From NCBI RefSeq assembly GCF_032598905.1, contig NZ_CP122458.1, forward strand, positions 9,139,001-9,203,000: a stretch of 64,000 nt of DNA, given 5' to 3'. The position numbers and the translations under genes are program-made. The DNA is from Streptomyces sp. 11x1 (lineage in GTDB: Bacteria > Actinomycetota > Actinomycetes > Streptomycetales > Streptomycetaceae). Each line of letters begins with the position of its first letter. Position 1 is the first letter of the stretch. Under the pieces are notes generated by a model. The model ran no database searches, had not been told where the DNA came from, and was given only the letters and a program-made list of their open reading frames with translations. This document shows, piece after piece, positions 33,527 through 41,265 of the stretch.

Positions 33527-33556
33527 TGTGAACGAGGCTTGACCTGGATCAAGCCG
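33527..33556 (+). repeat. Island right border site (site 4)
   Basis: The island arm TGTGAACGAGGCTTGA (33527-33542) is followed by host DUF4291 sequence CCTGGATCAAGCCGTCC. Only the left-hand arm is present. Together with site 1 it rebuilds both an empty target (ATGACCTGGATCAAGCC) and a complete element junction like site 3. Confidence 0.75.
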
Positions 33557-33997
33557 TCCTTCCTGTGGATGATGTACCGCTGCGGCTGGGGCACGAAGGA
33601 GGGCCAGGAGACCGTTCTGGCCGTGGAGATCAGCCGGGAGGGCTTCGAGTGGGCGCTGCGTCGCTCGTGCCTCTCGCACTACGTTCCCGAGCTGCACGAG
33701 AGCCGGGGCGCCTGGCAGCGGGAGGTCCGTCGGTCGCCCGCCCGCGTCCAGTGGGACCCCGAACGCGACCTGCGGCTCGCCCCGCTGCCCTATCGCTCGT
33801 TGCAGCTGGGCCTGTCGGGTGAGGCGGCTGCGAGGTACGCCGACGAGTGGATCGTCGGCATCGAGGACGTGACGCCGCTCGCCAGGCAGATCCACGGCCT
33901 CGTCCGGGCACGTGACCTGGAGGCGGCCACGGCACTGCTGCCGGATGAGCCGCCGTATCCCGTCGCCGCCGATGTCCTGGCCCATCTGCGGAGCTGA
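33539..33997 (+). pseudogene. 3' part of the DUF4291 gene, cut by the island
   Basis: From the border on, the frame encodes about 150 residues of a DUF4291 protein (TWIKPSFLWMMYRCGWGTKE, ARVQWDPERDLRLAPLPYRS, LQLGLSGEAAARYADEWIVG). It ends at a normal position, so only the first 57 or so residues are missing. Those are at 16184-16354. A TTG in the border arm (33539) could start translation of the truncated protein in frame, but no ribosome binding site is evident. It is about as similar to the island paralogue at 23474 as expected for distinct family members, so the paralogue is not a copy made during insertion. Confidence 0.85.
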
Positions 33998-34001
33998 GCG
34001 C

Positions 34002-35282
34002 TCAGCCGCGGCGAGGGCCGAGCAGTGCGCAGACCGCGTTCTCCTCGATCGTGCGGAGCCGTTCCACGAGGTCGGGGGTCAGCCGCGCGTTCACCTGGGT
34101 GGTGAGCGAGAAGGTGAGGGACCTGCGGCCGTCGGGGGTCGCGGCGATCAACTGGGTGTACCCGGGGAAGTTCCCGGTGTGGCCCAGGACCACCCCGCAG
34201 CGTGTGTCGTAGCGGAAGATGGCCAGCCCCGCCCTGTTGCGGCCCGGGCCGGCCGGTTCGGAGGCCCCCCGGATCCAACGCCGCTGTTCGTGCAGGATCT
34301 CTCTCGACGTCAGCTCCCCGGCGGCGTAGCCCCGGATGAACCGCGTCATGTCTCGTGGGGTGGAGATGATCCCGCCCGAGGCCCACACACCGGACGCGCT
34401 GAGCGCCTCGCTGACGTCCTCCGGCGGCGCGGGCGGCGCGACGGCGTACCCGTGCATGTACGGCTCCGGCATCTCGTATCCCAGGGGAAGGCTGGTGTCG
34501 GTCAGCCCGAGCGGCCGGTAGACGATCCGGCGCAGGAGGTCCTCGTACGTCTTGTGGGTCGCGGCCTCCGCCATCAGGGCGACGGCGATGTTGTCGGAGT
34601 TGGAGTACTGGTACCGGGAGCCCGCAGGGAACCGCAGTTCTTGGTCCGCCACGAAGTCCAGGAGCCGGCGGGGGTCGAAGGCGCGGCGGGGGTCGGCGAG
34701 GAGCAGGTCCAGGAACTCCTGGTCCTCGCTGTAGTCGGGCAGTCCGCTGGTGTGGTTGAGCAACTGCCGCAGGGTGACCGGCCACCAGGCTTGCGGCAGT
34801 CGGGGCAATGTGTCGCCGATGGTGCTGTCGAGGCTGAGCTCACCCTGTTGCACGAGGCGGAGCGCCACCGCGCCGCTGAACGCCTTCGCCGTGCTTCCGA
34901 TGCGCGTGTGGTCGGTGAGCTCGATCGGACGGCCGCTCTCCAGGTCGGCGACTCCGGCCCGCAGGACGCGTGGGCTGCCGTCCCGTTGCAGTACGACGAT
35001 CACGCCGGGCGGACCTCCGGGGGTGGCGACCAGCTCTTCGAGCTGCCGTTGCAGGGCGCGCTCGCCTCGGCCGTCGGCACCGCCGTCGGCGGAGGCGCCC
35101 GCGGTCGGGGCGAGGAGCAGCCCGCCCAGGCAGGAGGCGCCGAGCAGGGCGACGAGGGAGGGGCGCCGCAGACGGGGCCGGATACGGAGACGAAGACCGG
35201 GGCGAAGGCCAGGGCGAAGACGGAAGCGGCCGGCACGCGGACCGGCATCGGGGCGCGGGCGGGGAGCGGGCGTGAGTGGCAT
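34002..35282 (-). CDS. Exported serine hydrolase, class C beta-lactamase/DD-peptidase fold
   Basis: This 426-residue protein has an Arg-rich start, a hydrophobic export segment (PSLVALLGASCLGGLLLAPT) and a serine beta-lactamase-like domain. Catalytic motifs are S-x-x-K in IGSTAKAFSGAV, Y-x-N in YQYSNSDNIAV and H-T-G in VVLGHTGNFPGYTQ. Similar Streptomyces proteins are D-alanyl-D-alanine carboxypeptidases or esterases. It should act outside the membrane. The ATG at 35282 lacks a strong ribosome binding site; an in-frame alternative lies at 35327. Its stop is 5 bases from the end of the convergent DUF4291 fragment. Confidence 0.88.
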   Translation of the reverse strand: MPLTPAPRPRPDAGPRAGRFRLRPGLRPGLRLRIRPRLRRPSLVALLGASCLGGLLLAPTAGASADGGADGRGERALQRQLEELVATPGGPPGVIVVLQRDGSPRVLRAGVADLESGRPIELTDHTRIGSTAKAFSGAVALRLVQQGELSLDSTIGDTLPRLPQAWWPVTLRQLLNHTSGLPDYSEDQEFLDLLLADPRRAFDPRRLLDFVADQELRFPAGSRYQYSNSDNIAVALMAEAATHKTYEDLLRRIVYRPLGLTDTSLPLGYEMPEPYMHGYAVAPPAPPEDVSEALSASGVWASGGIISTPRDMTRFIRGYAAGELTSREILHEQRRWIRGASEPAGPGRNRAGLAIFRYDTRCGVVLGHTGNFPGYTQLIAATPDGRRSLTFSLTTQVNARLTPDLVERLRTIEENAVCALLGPRRG

Positions 35283-35494
35283 GAGGGTCCCGAGGGAAGA
35301 GCGGTGGGCAGGGGGCACCCTCAGCATCGGCCGGGACCTCGACGACGCGCGCGCGAGCTTGCGCTATCCGGCGGATCGGGCGCGCGAGCCGCCCCCAGCC
35401 GCCCCCCGTGAGCCCCCATGATCCGCGCCCTGAGACCACACCCTCTGATCCGTTCGCTGTGATCCGCGCGCTGCGGGGGCAGGGTCGGCTGCCG

Positions 35495-36463
35495 TCAGCG
35501 TGCCGTGAACTGCACGCTCGTCCGCTGTACGACGTCCGGTCGAACCGTGAGGCCCTCGACGGTCAACCGCTCACCGTAGATGTCGGTGATCCGGAGCGCG
35601 CCGCCGCACCCGCCGCCCTGCTCGGAGAGGAAGTAGTTGTACCCGGTACGCGGCAGCGGGGTCCAGGAGCCGCCGGAGCGGACCTCCAGCCGGGCCACCG
35701 GGTTGCGGTGGCCGAGCACCTGGATGCCGCACCAGTACTGGCTGGAGCCGGTCTTGTAGCGGATCGACAGCGGGTCGGAGATGGCGGGGCTCAGCAGGCT
35801 CCAGGTGATCGGGATCTCGCCGCGCGAGGGTTCGGCGAGCTTGGCGAAGGCCTCGGCGCTGAGGTCGAGTTGGCCGGGCCTGCACGGTGACGGGCACTCG
35901 TTGGTGATCCGGACCGTGACGGCGGCGCCGCCCGCGCGGACGCGCACGTACGCCCCGCAGGCCTTGGACACCTCGTAGTCGGTGGTGTTCATGGCCGCCG
36001 TCATGACGTCGCCACTCGCGCCGAACGAGCAGGCGCCGTCACCGTTCCCGGCGTCGTAGAACGTGGCGACCCCCTTGTAGTCGACGCCGGGGCGGATCCG
36101 TCCCGCCAGCTGTCCCGAGGCGGAACCGGACCGGCCGGTCACGGCGGTCGTCGGCCGGGGCGGCTCGGTGGTCGGGGTCGCCGACGGGGTGGTCTTCGAG
36201 GCCGACGGGGACGGGGACTTGGACGGCGTGGGCGACGGCTTCTTCCGTTCCGGGGTGCCGGTGGGCGGGGCGGACGTCCGGGTGGTGTCCGTGACGGGGG
36301 TGGCCCCGGACTTCCCGGCGGCCTCGGTGCCGGTGTCCCGGTCGGGGCCGAAGGCGATCACGAGCGACGCCGCGAGCCCGACGGCCGCCACGGCGGCGGC
36401 GGCGGATATGACGGTGGTGCGGCGCCGGGGTCGGCGGGCGGAGCGGTGGGAACGGGCAGCCAC
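35495..36463 (-). CDS. Expansin-like (EXLX1/RlpA double-psi barrel) exported protein
   Basis: This 322-residue protein starts at a GTG (36463) with GAAGGA 7 bases upstream. It has an N-terminal signal or anchor (RRRTTVISAAAAVAAVGLAA, SLVIAFG), a long Thr/Ser/Pro linker, and a double-psi beta-barrel (YKGVATFYDAGNGDGACSFG, MNTTDYEVSKACGAYVRVRA, VRITNECPSPCRPGQLDLSA) with the conserved aspartate. It ends in a C-terminal carbohydrate-binding domain (YWCGIQVLGHRNPVARLEVR). This is the layout of bacterial expansins, which loosen cellulose or cell-wall polymers without cleaving them. It would be secreted or anchored on the outside of the cell. Confidence 0.85.
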   Translation of the reverse strand: MAARSHRSARRPRRRTTVISAAAAVAAVGLAASLVIAFGPDRDTGTEAAGKSGATPVTDTTRTSAPPTGTPERKKPSPTPSKSPSPSASKTTPSATPTTEPPRPTTAVTGRSGSASGQLAGRIRPGVDYKGVATFYDAGNGDGACSFGASGDVMTAAMNTTDYEVSKACGAYVRVRAGGAAVTVRITNECPSPCRPGQLDLSAEAFAKLAEPSRGEIPITWSLLSPAISDPLSIRYKTGSSQYWCGIQVLGHRNPVARLEVRSGGSWTPLPRTGYNYFLSEQGGGCGGALRITDIYGERLTVEGLTVRPDVVQRTSVQFTAR

Positions 36464-36656
36464 GTTCAAGTCCTTCGGTTCCGTGCCTGGTTCGGGAGAA
36501 GAGTCCAGGAGAAAGGTGGTGCGTGTGGGGCTCGCGTGAAAGGAGCCTGCCACTGATCTGTTGCCGCCGGGGCCGGAATGGTTGCCCCCGATGCGAGGCG
36601 GGGGCGAAGCTGCGATCGTAGGATGATCGATCGTTTGGTGTGTCGGGGAGGTTGGG

Positions 36657-37397
36657 ATGTCACGTCCGGTCACGGTGGTCACGGGTGGGAGCCGGGGGAT
36701 CGGTGCCGCGACCTGCCTGCGGCTCGCCGCGGACGGGCACGACGTGGTGGTCGGCTATGTGAACGACGGTGCTGCGGCCGAGTGGATCGCGACGGGCGTG
36801 CGGGCCAACGGGGCGCGCTGTGTCACGGTGAAGGCGGACACCTCGGTGGAGGCCGATGTGGACCGGCTGTTCGAGGCGGCGGCGGACCGGCTCGGGCCGG
36901 TGACCGGGCTGGTCAACAACGCCGGGGTGACGGGGCCGTTCGGGAGGCTGGCGGACACGGACACGGAGGTGCTGCGGCGGGTGGTGGAGGTCAACCTCCT
37001 CGGTGTGCTGCTGTGTTCGCGGCGGGCGGCGAAGGTGATGGCGGCCTGGGGGAGCGGAGCCATCGTCAACGTGTCCTCTGCGGCGGCCACGCTGGGCAGT
37101 CCCGGTGAGTACGTCCACTACGCGGCGACCAAGGCGGCGGTCGACACGCTGACCATGGGGCTGGCGAAGGAGCTCGGGCCGGACGGCATCCGGGTCAACG
37201 CGGTCGCGCCCGGGGTGATCGACACGGAGATCCATGCGCGGATGGGCGACCCCGAGCGTCCCGACCGGATCGCCGCGTCCGTGCCACTGCGCCGCCCCGG
37301 TCGCGCCGACGAGATCGCCTCGGCGATCGCCTGGCTGATGTCGCCGGAGGCCTCGTACACGACGGGGGCGGTGCTGCGGGTGTCCGGGGGCCGGTGA
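36657..37397 (+). CDS. SDR-family oxidoreductase
   Basis: This 246-residue short-chain dehydrogenase contains TGGSRGIGAATCLRLAADG, LVNNAGVTGPFGRL, NVSSAAATLGSPGEYVHYAA followed by TKAA (catalytic Ser, Tyr and Lys), VNAVAPGVIDTEIH and a final TTGAVLRVSGGR. It resembles FabG-like and glucose-dehydrogenase-like SDRs that reduce keto groups with NADPH; the substrate is unknown. It stands alone, upstream-divergent from the expansin-like gene, and is followed by the intergenic repeat at 37445. Confidence 0.88.
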   Translation: MSRPVTVVTGGSRGIGAATCLRLAADGHDVVVGYVNDGAAAEWIATGVRANGARCVTVKADTSVEADVDRLFEAAADRLGPVTGLVNNAGVTGPFGRLADTDTEVLRRVVEVNLLGVLLCSRRAAKVMAAWGSGAIVNVSSAAATLGSPGEYVHYAATKAAVDTLTMGLAKELGPDGIRVNAVAPGVIDTEIHARMGDPERPDRIAASVPLRRPGRADEIASAIAWLMSPEASYTTGAVLRVSGGR

Positions 37398-37444
37398 GGT
37401 GAGTGGGGGCGTTGTCGGCGGCCGGGTGCGGGTTGTCTGTGGTT

Positions 37445-37480
37445 GCTCGCGCAGTTCCCCGCGCCTCTGGAGGGGCGCTC
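37445..37480. repeat. Streptomyces intergenic repeat (copy 1)
   Basis: The sequence CTCGCGCAGTTCCCCGCGCC, followed by a short hairpin GCGCCTC/GGGGCGC, matches three other copies in this window (57466, 59311, 61851). It lies between the ends of two convergent genes, as the others lie after genes, so a terminator role is plausible. Confidence 0.65.
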
Positions 37481-38072
37481 AGTCGGCCGGTGAGTGAGGG
37501 CCGAACCCGTTGTCGATCAGCATCTGGAACGCGGTCGGCATAGGTCGGTCGGCCAGGAACTCCCTGATGAGGGCGGCGCATTGGAGCGGGTCCGACCGGC
37601 TCGTGTCGCACTCGACGTCGTAGACGCCGTGGGTGTGCACCTGCTCCAACTGCCGCGCCGCGAGCCCCGGCGGTCGGTCACCTCGCTCCCGCTCGCGCCG
37701 TTGGAGCTCGTCCGGGGCGCAGTGCACACCGACGAAGACGACGTCGCGGGGCACGAACAGGTCGAGGCAGTCCCGCAACCGCCATTCCGCGCTCAGGACG
37801 TGGTCCATGACGACGTTGTTGCCCGCGGCGGCCATGCCGGCGACCGCGCGGTGGTAGCCCCGCCAGGTGCGGTGCAGGACGGTGGTGAGCCGGTCGGGCG
37901 GCATCTCCCGGCGGGTCCGCATGGCGTGGAACGCGTCGACCGGCATGTGGAAGTACGGCTCGTCGAGGATGCGGAGCAGCTCCCTGGCGATGGTCGACTT
38001 GCCCGAACTGGACGTGCCGTTCAGGAAGATGATCGATCCGTTGGGCGGGCCGTCCTCGGGTGTCCCGGTCAC
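37479..38072 (-). CDS. Chloramphenicol phosphotransferase-like (CPT) kinase
   Basis: This 197-residue P-loop kinase of the CPT family contains SIIFLNGTSSSGKSTIAREL (Walker A GTSSSGKST), the HMPVDAFHAMR segment with its aspartate, GNNVVMDHVLSAEWRLRDCL, DVVFVGVHCAPDELQRRERE and RGDRPPGLAARQ. Members phosphorylate chloramphenicol or related small molecules; here the substrate is unknown. The GTG at 38072 overlaps the stop of the 59-residue gene upstream (GTGA), so the two are coupled. Confidence 0.88.
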   Translation of the reverse strand: MTGTPEDGPPNGSIIFLNGTSSSGKSTIARELLRILDEPYFHMPVDAFHAMRTRREMPPDRLTTVLHRTWRGYHRAVAGMAAAGNNVVMDHVLSAEWRLRDCLDLFVPRDVVFVGVHCAPDELQRRERERGDRPPGLAARQLEQVHTHGVYDVECDTSRSDPLQCAALIREFLADRPMPTAFQMLIDNGFGPHSPAD

Positions 38073-38248
38073 GCGGCCTCGATCACGTCTCCCCGGGTCG
38101 CCGCCGCCCATTCCACGACCAGCAGTTCGTACTCCGCCCGCTCCTGCGCCGACAGTGACGCGCCCGCGTGGCGCCACAGGGCTCTGATCCGGTCGTTCAG
38201 GTCGTCGGCGGACCGCACGGAACCACGGGTGGGGGAATCGGGGGACAT
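38069..38248 (-). CDS. Small acidic/helical protein coupled to the CPT kinase
   Basis: A 59-codon gene runs from the ATG at 38248 to a TGA that overlaps the GTG of the CPT gene. The protein is predicted helical: SVRSADDLNDRIRALWRHAG, then SLSAQERAEYELLVVEWAAA. The codon usage is strongly Streptomyces-like. The translational coupling suggests a partner or regulator of the kinase. The ribosome binding site is weak, and no family was recognised. Confidence 0.6.
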   Translation of the reverse strand: MSPDSPTRGSVRSADDLNDRIRALWRHAGASLSAQERAEYELLVVEWAAATRGDVIEAA

Positions 38249-38363
38249 GCGGACAAGAGTAGGCGCCCGGACTGACAGTGCGCTACTGGGCGGCTACGGA
38301 TGCCGTATGTGCTTGGTCACTAAAGGGAGTTGGGGAGGGACGGGCTGTTCGGGGCAGCCCCGG

Positions 38364-38492
38364 TCAGTGGCCCGACTCGCCCGCGTGCGGGCTCAGCACG
38401 CCCATGGAGACCAGGACGACGATGACGATGCCGAGGGCGATGCGGTACCAGACGAACGGCATGAAGCTCTTGGTGGAGATGAACTTCATGAA
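38364..38492 (-). pseudogene. 3'-terminal fragment of an uppP gene
   Basis: About 43 codons (FMKFISTKSFMPFVWYRIAL, then GIVIVVLVSMGVLSPHAGES) match the C terminus of the complete uppP at 53244-54119, with several differences (for example VWYRIALGIVIVV against VYYRIALGILIIV). Upstream of the ATGAAC near 38487 the match ends abruptly, so only the last membrane span remains. The divergence shows this is an old truncated paralogue and not a recent copy. Confidence 0.8.
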
Positions 38493-38721
38493 CGAACCTA
38501 TGACGACTTGTCCTGAGCGGCTTTGACCTGCTGTTTTCCACCACTTTTCAAGATCGGATGGAAGAGCAGTGGGAGACGGCACGTTTCCAGTACTCTCCCC
38601 TCGCTGGCCATGAAGCGCAGCCACCTGGTTTGCAGCGAATCGGCAAAAACGACCTTGCCACCGACGACCGGACGAAAGACAGGGGAGCCGTCGACGTGGC
38701 TGGTGCTTCCCGGCCACGCCA

Positions 38722-38919
38722 TCAGAGAGCAGTGCGGTACTGACGCTCCCGCGGTGCACTCATGAGCTTCAGCGACTCCGCCGCCGCGTCTGACGGGTAC
38801 GGCTCGATGTCCTTGTTGTCGATGCCTGAGTACGTGAACAGCATCGTCATCTTGACGTGGTGCAGCCGGTTGAGTCGGTCGATGTCCTCGGGCTTCACCT
38901 GGTGCCAGTAGGTGAACAC
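38722..38919 (-). pseudogene. Unrecognised gene fragment
   Basis: A 65-codon frame begins FTYWHQVKPEDIDRLNRLHH and continues KMTMLFTYSGIDNKDIEPYP and AAAESLKLMS. It has the composition of a real protein and continues upstream in frame (SYLVV) without a start or ribosome binding site. It resembles an internal piece of a larger enzyme (a radical-SAM-like barrel is possible), but I cannot assign it. It sits between the uppP fragment and the Uma2 gene in a remnant area. Confidence 0.35.
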
Positions 38920-39125
38920 AACCAGGTAGCTGTGACCTGGTGCGTTTCCAAGAAGTGTCGGCGTGGACGCATACGGCGAGAAGCTGGTCGGGGAGATGGG
39001 CGTTTGGGGCGACGACCGATTGGCCGCGACTCCCAGCGTGTCCCGGAGCCCTATGTCAACATCCGCTTGGTTGGTGGTGCCCGGCCCGTACGATGGCGGT
39101 ATCTCGCGATGAGCAGGGAGGCGCG

Positions 39126-39692
39126 ATGACCGCGATGTATCCGGAGTATGCGCAGTGGCTGCGCCAGGTGCGCAGCTCGATGAAGCTGCCCAAGGCGGTC
39201 AAGCTGCTGTTCGACCAGGGGCGCCTGTATATGTCGCCGATGACGGAGGCGCACAGCGAGGCGGAGGATTCGATCCGGTTGCAGCTGGCGGAGCAGTTGG
39301 GAGGGGAGTCCGGTCTGCACGTCACGCGGGACAAGGGCGTACTGCCGGAGAGGGACGGTTACATGCCCGAGCCCGATGTGCTGGTGGTCGACGCAGGTGC
39401 GCTTGGTCCGGGTGATGCCTTCGTCGACCAGAAGCATGTTCACTTCGTGGCCGAGAGCGTGTCCCGCTCGACGGTCGGGCAGGACTATGGGCGCAAGCTC
39501 AACCAGTATGCGGCGCGCGGGATTCCCACGTATCTGATCGTCGATGTGTTGACCGGGGAGTGTGTGCTCTACCAGGCGCCGAAGGGCGACGAGTACACCT
39601 CGGCGGTGCCCTACCGGTTCGGTGAGGAGATCGATTTTTCCCTCGCGGGAGTTGCGGTGACAGTGCGCACCGACTTCAAGAAGATCCGCTGA
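39126..39692 (+). CDS. Uma2-family (DUF820) putative endonuclease
   Basis: This 188-residue protein has the PD-(D/E)XK-like restriction-endonuclease fold of DUF820: LFDQGRLYMSPMTEAHSEAE, PEPDVLVVDAGA, VHFVAESVSRSTVGQDYGRK, then LNQYAARGIPTYLIVDV. The PEPDV aspartate and the ESVSRST glutamate correspond to the usual metal-binding positions. Uma2 proteins are extremely numerous in Streptomyces and cyanobacteria; their target is unknown. The ATG at 39126 follows GGGAGG; an ATG three codons later (39135) is also possible. Confidence 0.87.
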   Translation: MTAMYPEYAQWLRQVRSSMKLPKAVKLLFDQGRLYMSPMTEAHSEAEDSIRLQLAEQLGGESGLHVTRDKGVLPERDGYMPEPDVLVVDAGALGPGDAFVDQKHVHFVAESVSRSTVGQDYGRKLNQYAARGIPTYLIVDVLTGECVLYQAPKGDEYTSAVPYRFGEEIDFSLAGVAVTVRTDFKKIR

Positions 39693-40496
39693 AGCCGTTT
39701 CTTCCCGGCCTTATTCCGGTGCGGTTCCCCGGCCCTGCTGGGTGGCCGGGGCCGCCGGCCCCGGCACCGCGCCGGTGTCACGTATCCCACGCTCCTCCGT
39801 TCGGCGGACCGGGCGGTTTCCGCAGCGTCCACTCGCGCTGTCCGATCGCATACCTGGGAACCCGCAGCAAGCTGCCCCCGCCCCCAGCCACTGCTCGTAT
39901 CTCGATCTCGCTGGTCGTGTGCGGTGGCGCTGAGTATGACTTCGATGATGTGGGTGCGGTCCGTTCAAGCTGCTGCTCGACTGGTTCGCCAAGGGCGAGA
40001 TGCGTGACCACCTGGAACGGCTGGAGGAGAAAGCCGGGCGGCCCGCGCAAACCGACACCCAGCGGCAGGACGCGCCTGATGATGCGGCCGAATCAGGTGC
40101 ACAACCACGGCGCAGCACTTCTACCCGTCGTACCCGCGCGGCCACGCCAGCCGTCTCGGGTCAGTTCTCTCAGGCCATGGTGCGATGGGCCAGATTGGCC
40201 CCGCCGCTGCGGGGGGCTCGACCAGTCGCCCTACCTGACGTTGGCTGCCACCTTCGCCGGCGTCACACTGATCGACGACAGCCTGCCCGAGCGGCTTCGC
40301 GACATTGCCGCCGACCTGCCAGCTGGACGGGCCTGCGGGCCCGGATCACTGCAGCCCCGGACCCTCGCCTTCCAGTGGACTCCTGGTGCGGGGACCCCGC
40401 AACTGACGGCCGGGCCGACCCCCGCCAGATGTCTTCCCGAGTCTGTACGGCTGGGCCGGGGCAGCGGGCGCTGTGCTGCCCGGCAGGACCGGGTGG
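39693..40496. other. Remnant region without an intact gene
   Basis: About 800 bases. Coding-like scraps occur on the plus strand: KLLLDWFAKGEMRDHLERLE followed by EKAGR near 39970-40040, and TFAGVTLIDDSLPERLRDIA near 40250-40320. They are in different frames, with no start sites or recognised domains. I read it as decayed genes between the Uma2 gene and the lamin-tail gene. Confidence 0.4.
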
Positions 40497-40592
40497 TCAG
40501 CCGTGGTAGTTGATGTGACCGTTGCCATCCGGGTCGTTGGCGCGCTTGGTGGAGGAGTGGACATCGGCGCGGGCCGCGGTGGGCTTGATCAG

Positions 40593-40985
40593 TTAGATGG
40601 TGTCCTTGTCGTTGTTCCAGACGAAGTTGCAGTTCTGGCGGTAGACGACGTTGCGGGCGTCGGAGTCGGTGCCGCGGCCGCCGCGCAGCTTCACGCAGTC
40701 GCCGGGCTGAAGCTTGTGGCTGGCGGGGAAGGTGAACCTGTTGCCCGCGGCGTCCTTGACGACGTAACCCTTGAGGTTGACGGACTTCGTTCGGGAGTAG
40801 TTCTTGATCGTCAGGTATTCGTCCTTCGTGTTCCCGCCGGAGTACCGGTTGGCGTCACGGCCCGGCGCGTCGAACTGGACGCCCTTGACCTTCAGCGCGG
40901 ACGAGTACTCGGTGGCCTGGGCCGGACCGGCAGCCAGCACGGTGACCGCGGCCGCTGCAGCAACCGCGGCCAGAACGTGACGCAT
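40593..40985 (-). CDS. Secreted lamin-tail-domain protein, ended by an in-frame stop
   Basis: This 130-residue exported protein has a signal peptide HVLAAVAAAAAVTVLAAGPA with an AxA site (AQA), then a lamin tail (LTD) domain: KVKGVQFDAPGRDANRYSGG, NTKDEYLTIKNYSRTKSVNL, GYVVKDAAGNRFTFPASHKL, then YRQNCNFVWNNDKDTI. A TAA at 40593-40595 stops it there. The same frame then continues for 31 well-formed codons to a TGA at 40497-40499. LTD domains normally continue beyond the stop point, so the gene is probably truncated by mutation. The start is the ATG at 40985 or 40997. No strong ribosome binding site was seen. Confidence 0.7.
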   Translation of the reverse strand: MRHVLAAVAAAAAVTVLAAGPAQATEYSSALKVKGVQFDAPGRDANRYSGGNTKDEYLTIKNYSRTKSVNLKGYVVKDAAGNRFTFPASHKLQPGDCVKLRGGRGTDSDARNVVYRQNCNFVWNNDKDTI

Positions 40986-41265
40986 GTGCGTGAGCACGAG
41001 GAAGCCCCCTCATCGGTGTGATTGGGGCGCCTGGAGCGTACCGGATGTAATCACTGGGTGTGCTTGATGCGTCTGCACCGTAAAGAGGGATGTGGTTGAG
41101 GCTGGTCGACGGGCCGTCCAACACCGCTTCACCTGCTCACGATGACGATCAACGCGGCTCCGAAGCGTCCGGTGGTGATCGTCGTCGTACCGGGAGCAGT
41201 CCGGAACGGGGCCGGGAGCGGACGCCGACCGGGCGTTGGGCAGTTCAGCTCCCGGGCCCCGGGTG

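Larger units (their letters stand above)
16351..33538. mobile_element. 17.2 kb composite island inserted in a DUF4291 gene
   Basis: The island separates the two halves of one DUF4291 reading frame. Its borders and two internal points share a site of about 40 bases with arms TGTGAACGAGGCTTGA and TCAAGCCGCGTTCACA around a core TGAC(A/C)TGG. The sites split it into unit A (16351-22215), unit B (22216-23393) and unit C (23394-33538). Cargo is a lipoprotein, two regulator-linked enzyme modules, a hydrolase, a second DUF4291 gene and many IS elements. No intact site-specific recombinase was found inside, so the enzyme that moved these units may act from elsewhere or have been lost. The alternative is stepwise insertion of transposons that share the same ends. 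Confidence 0.65.

Noticed and set aside
16343..33556. Typical integron attC sites at the island sites
   Set aside because: The inverted arms look superficially similar, but the RYYYAAC/GTTRRRY core boxes are not met and no IntI-like gene is present. The cassette likeness is kept only as an analogy.
40593..40595. Stop codon recoding as pyrrolysine or selenocysteine in the lamin-tail gene
   Set aside because: The codon is TAA, not TAG or TGA, and no recoding machinery or element is visible.
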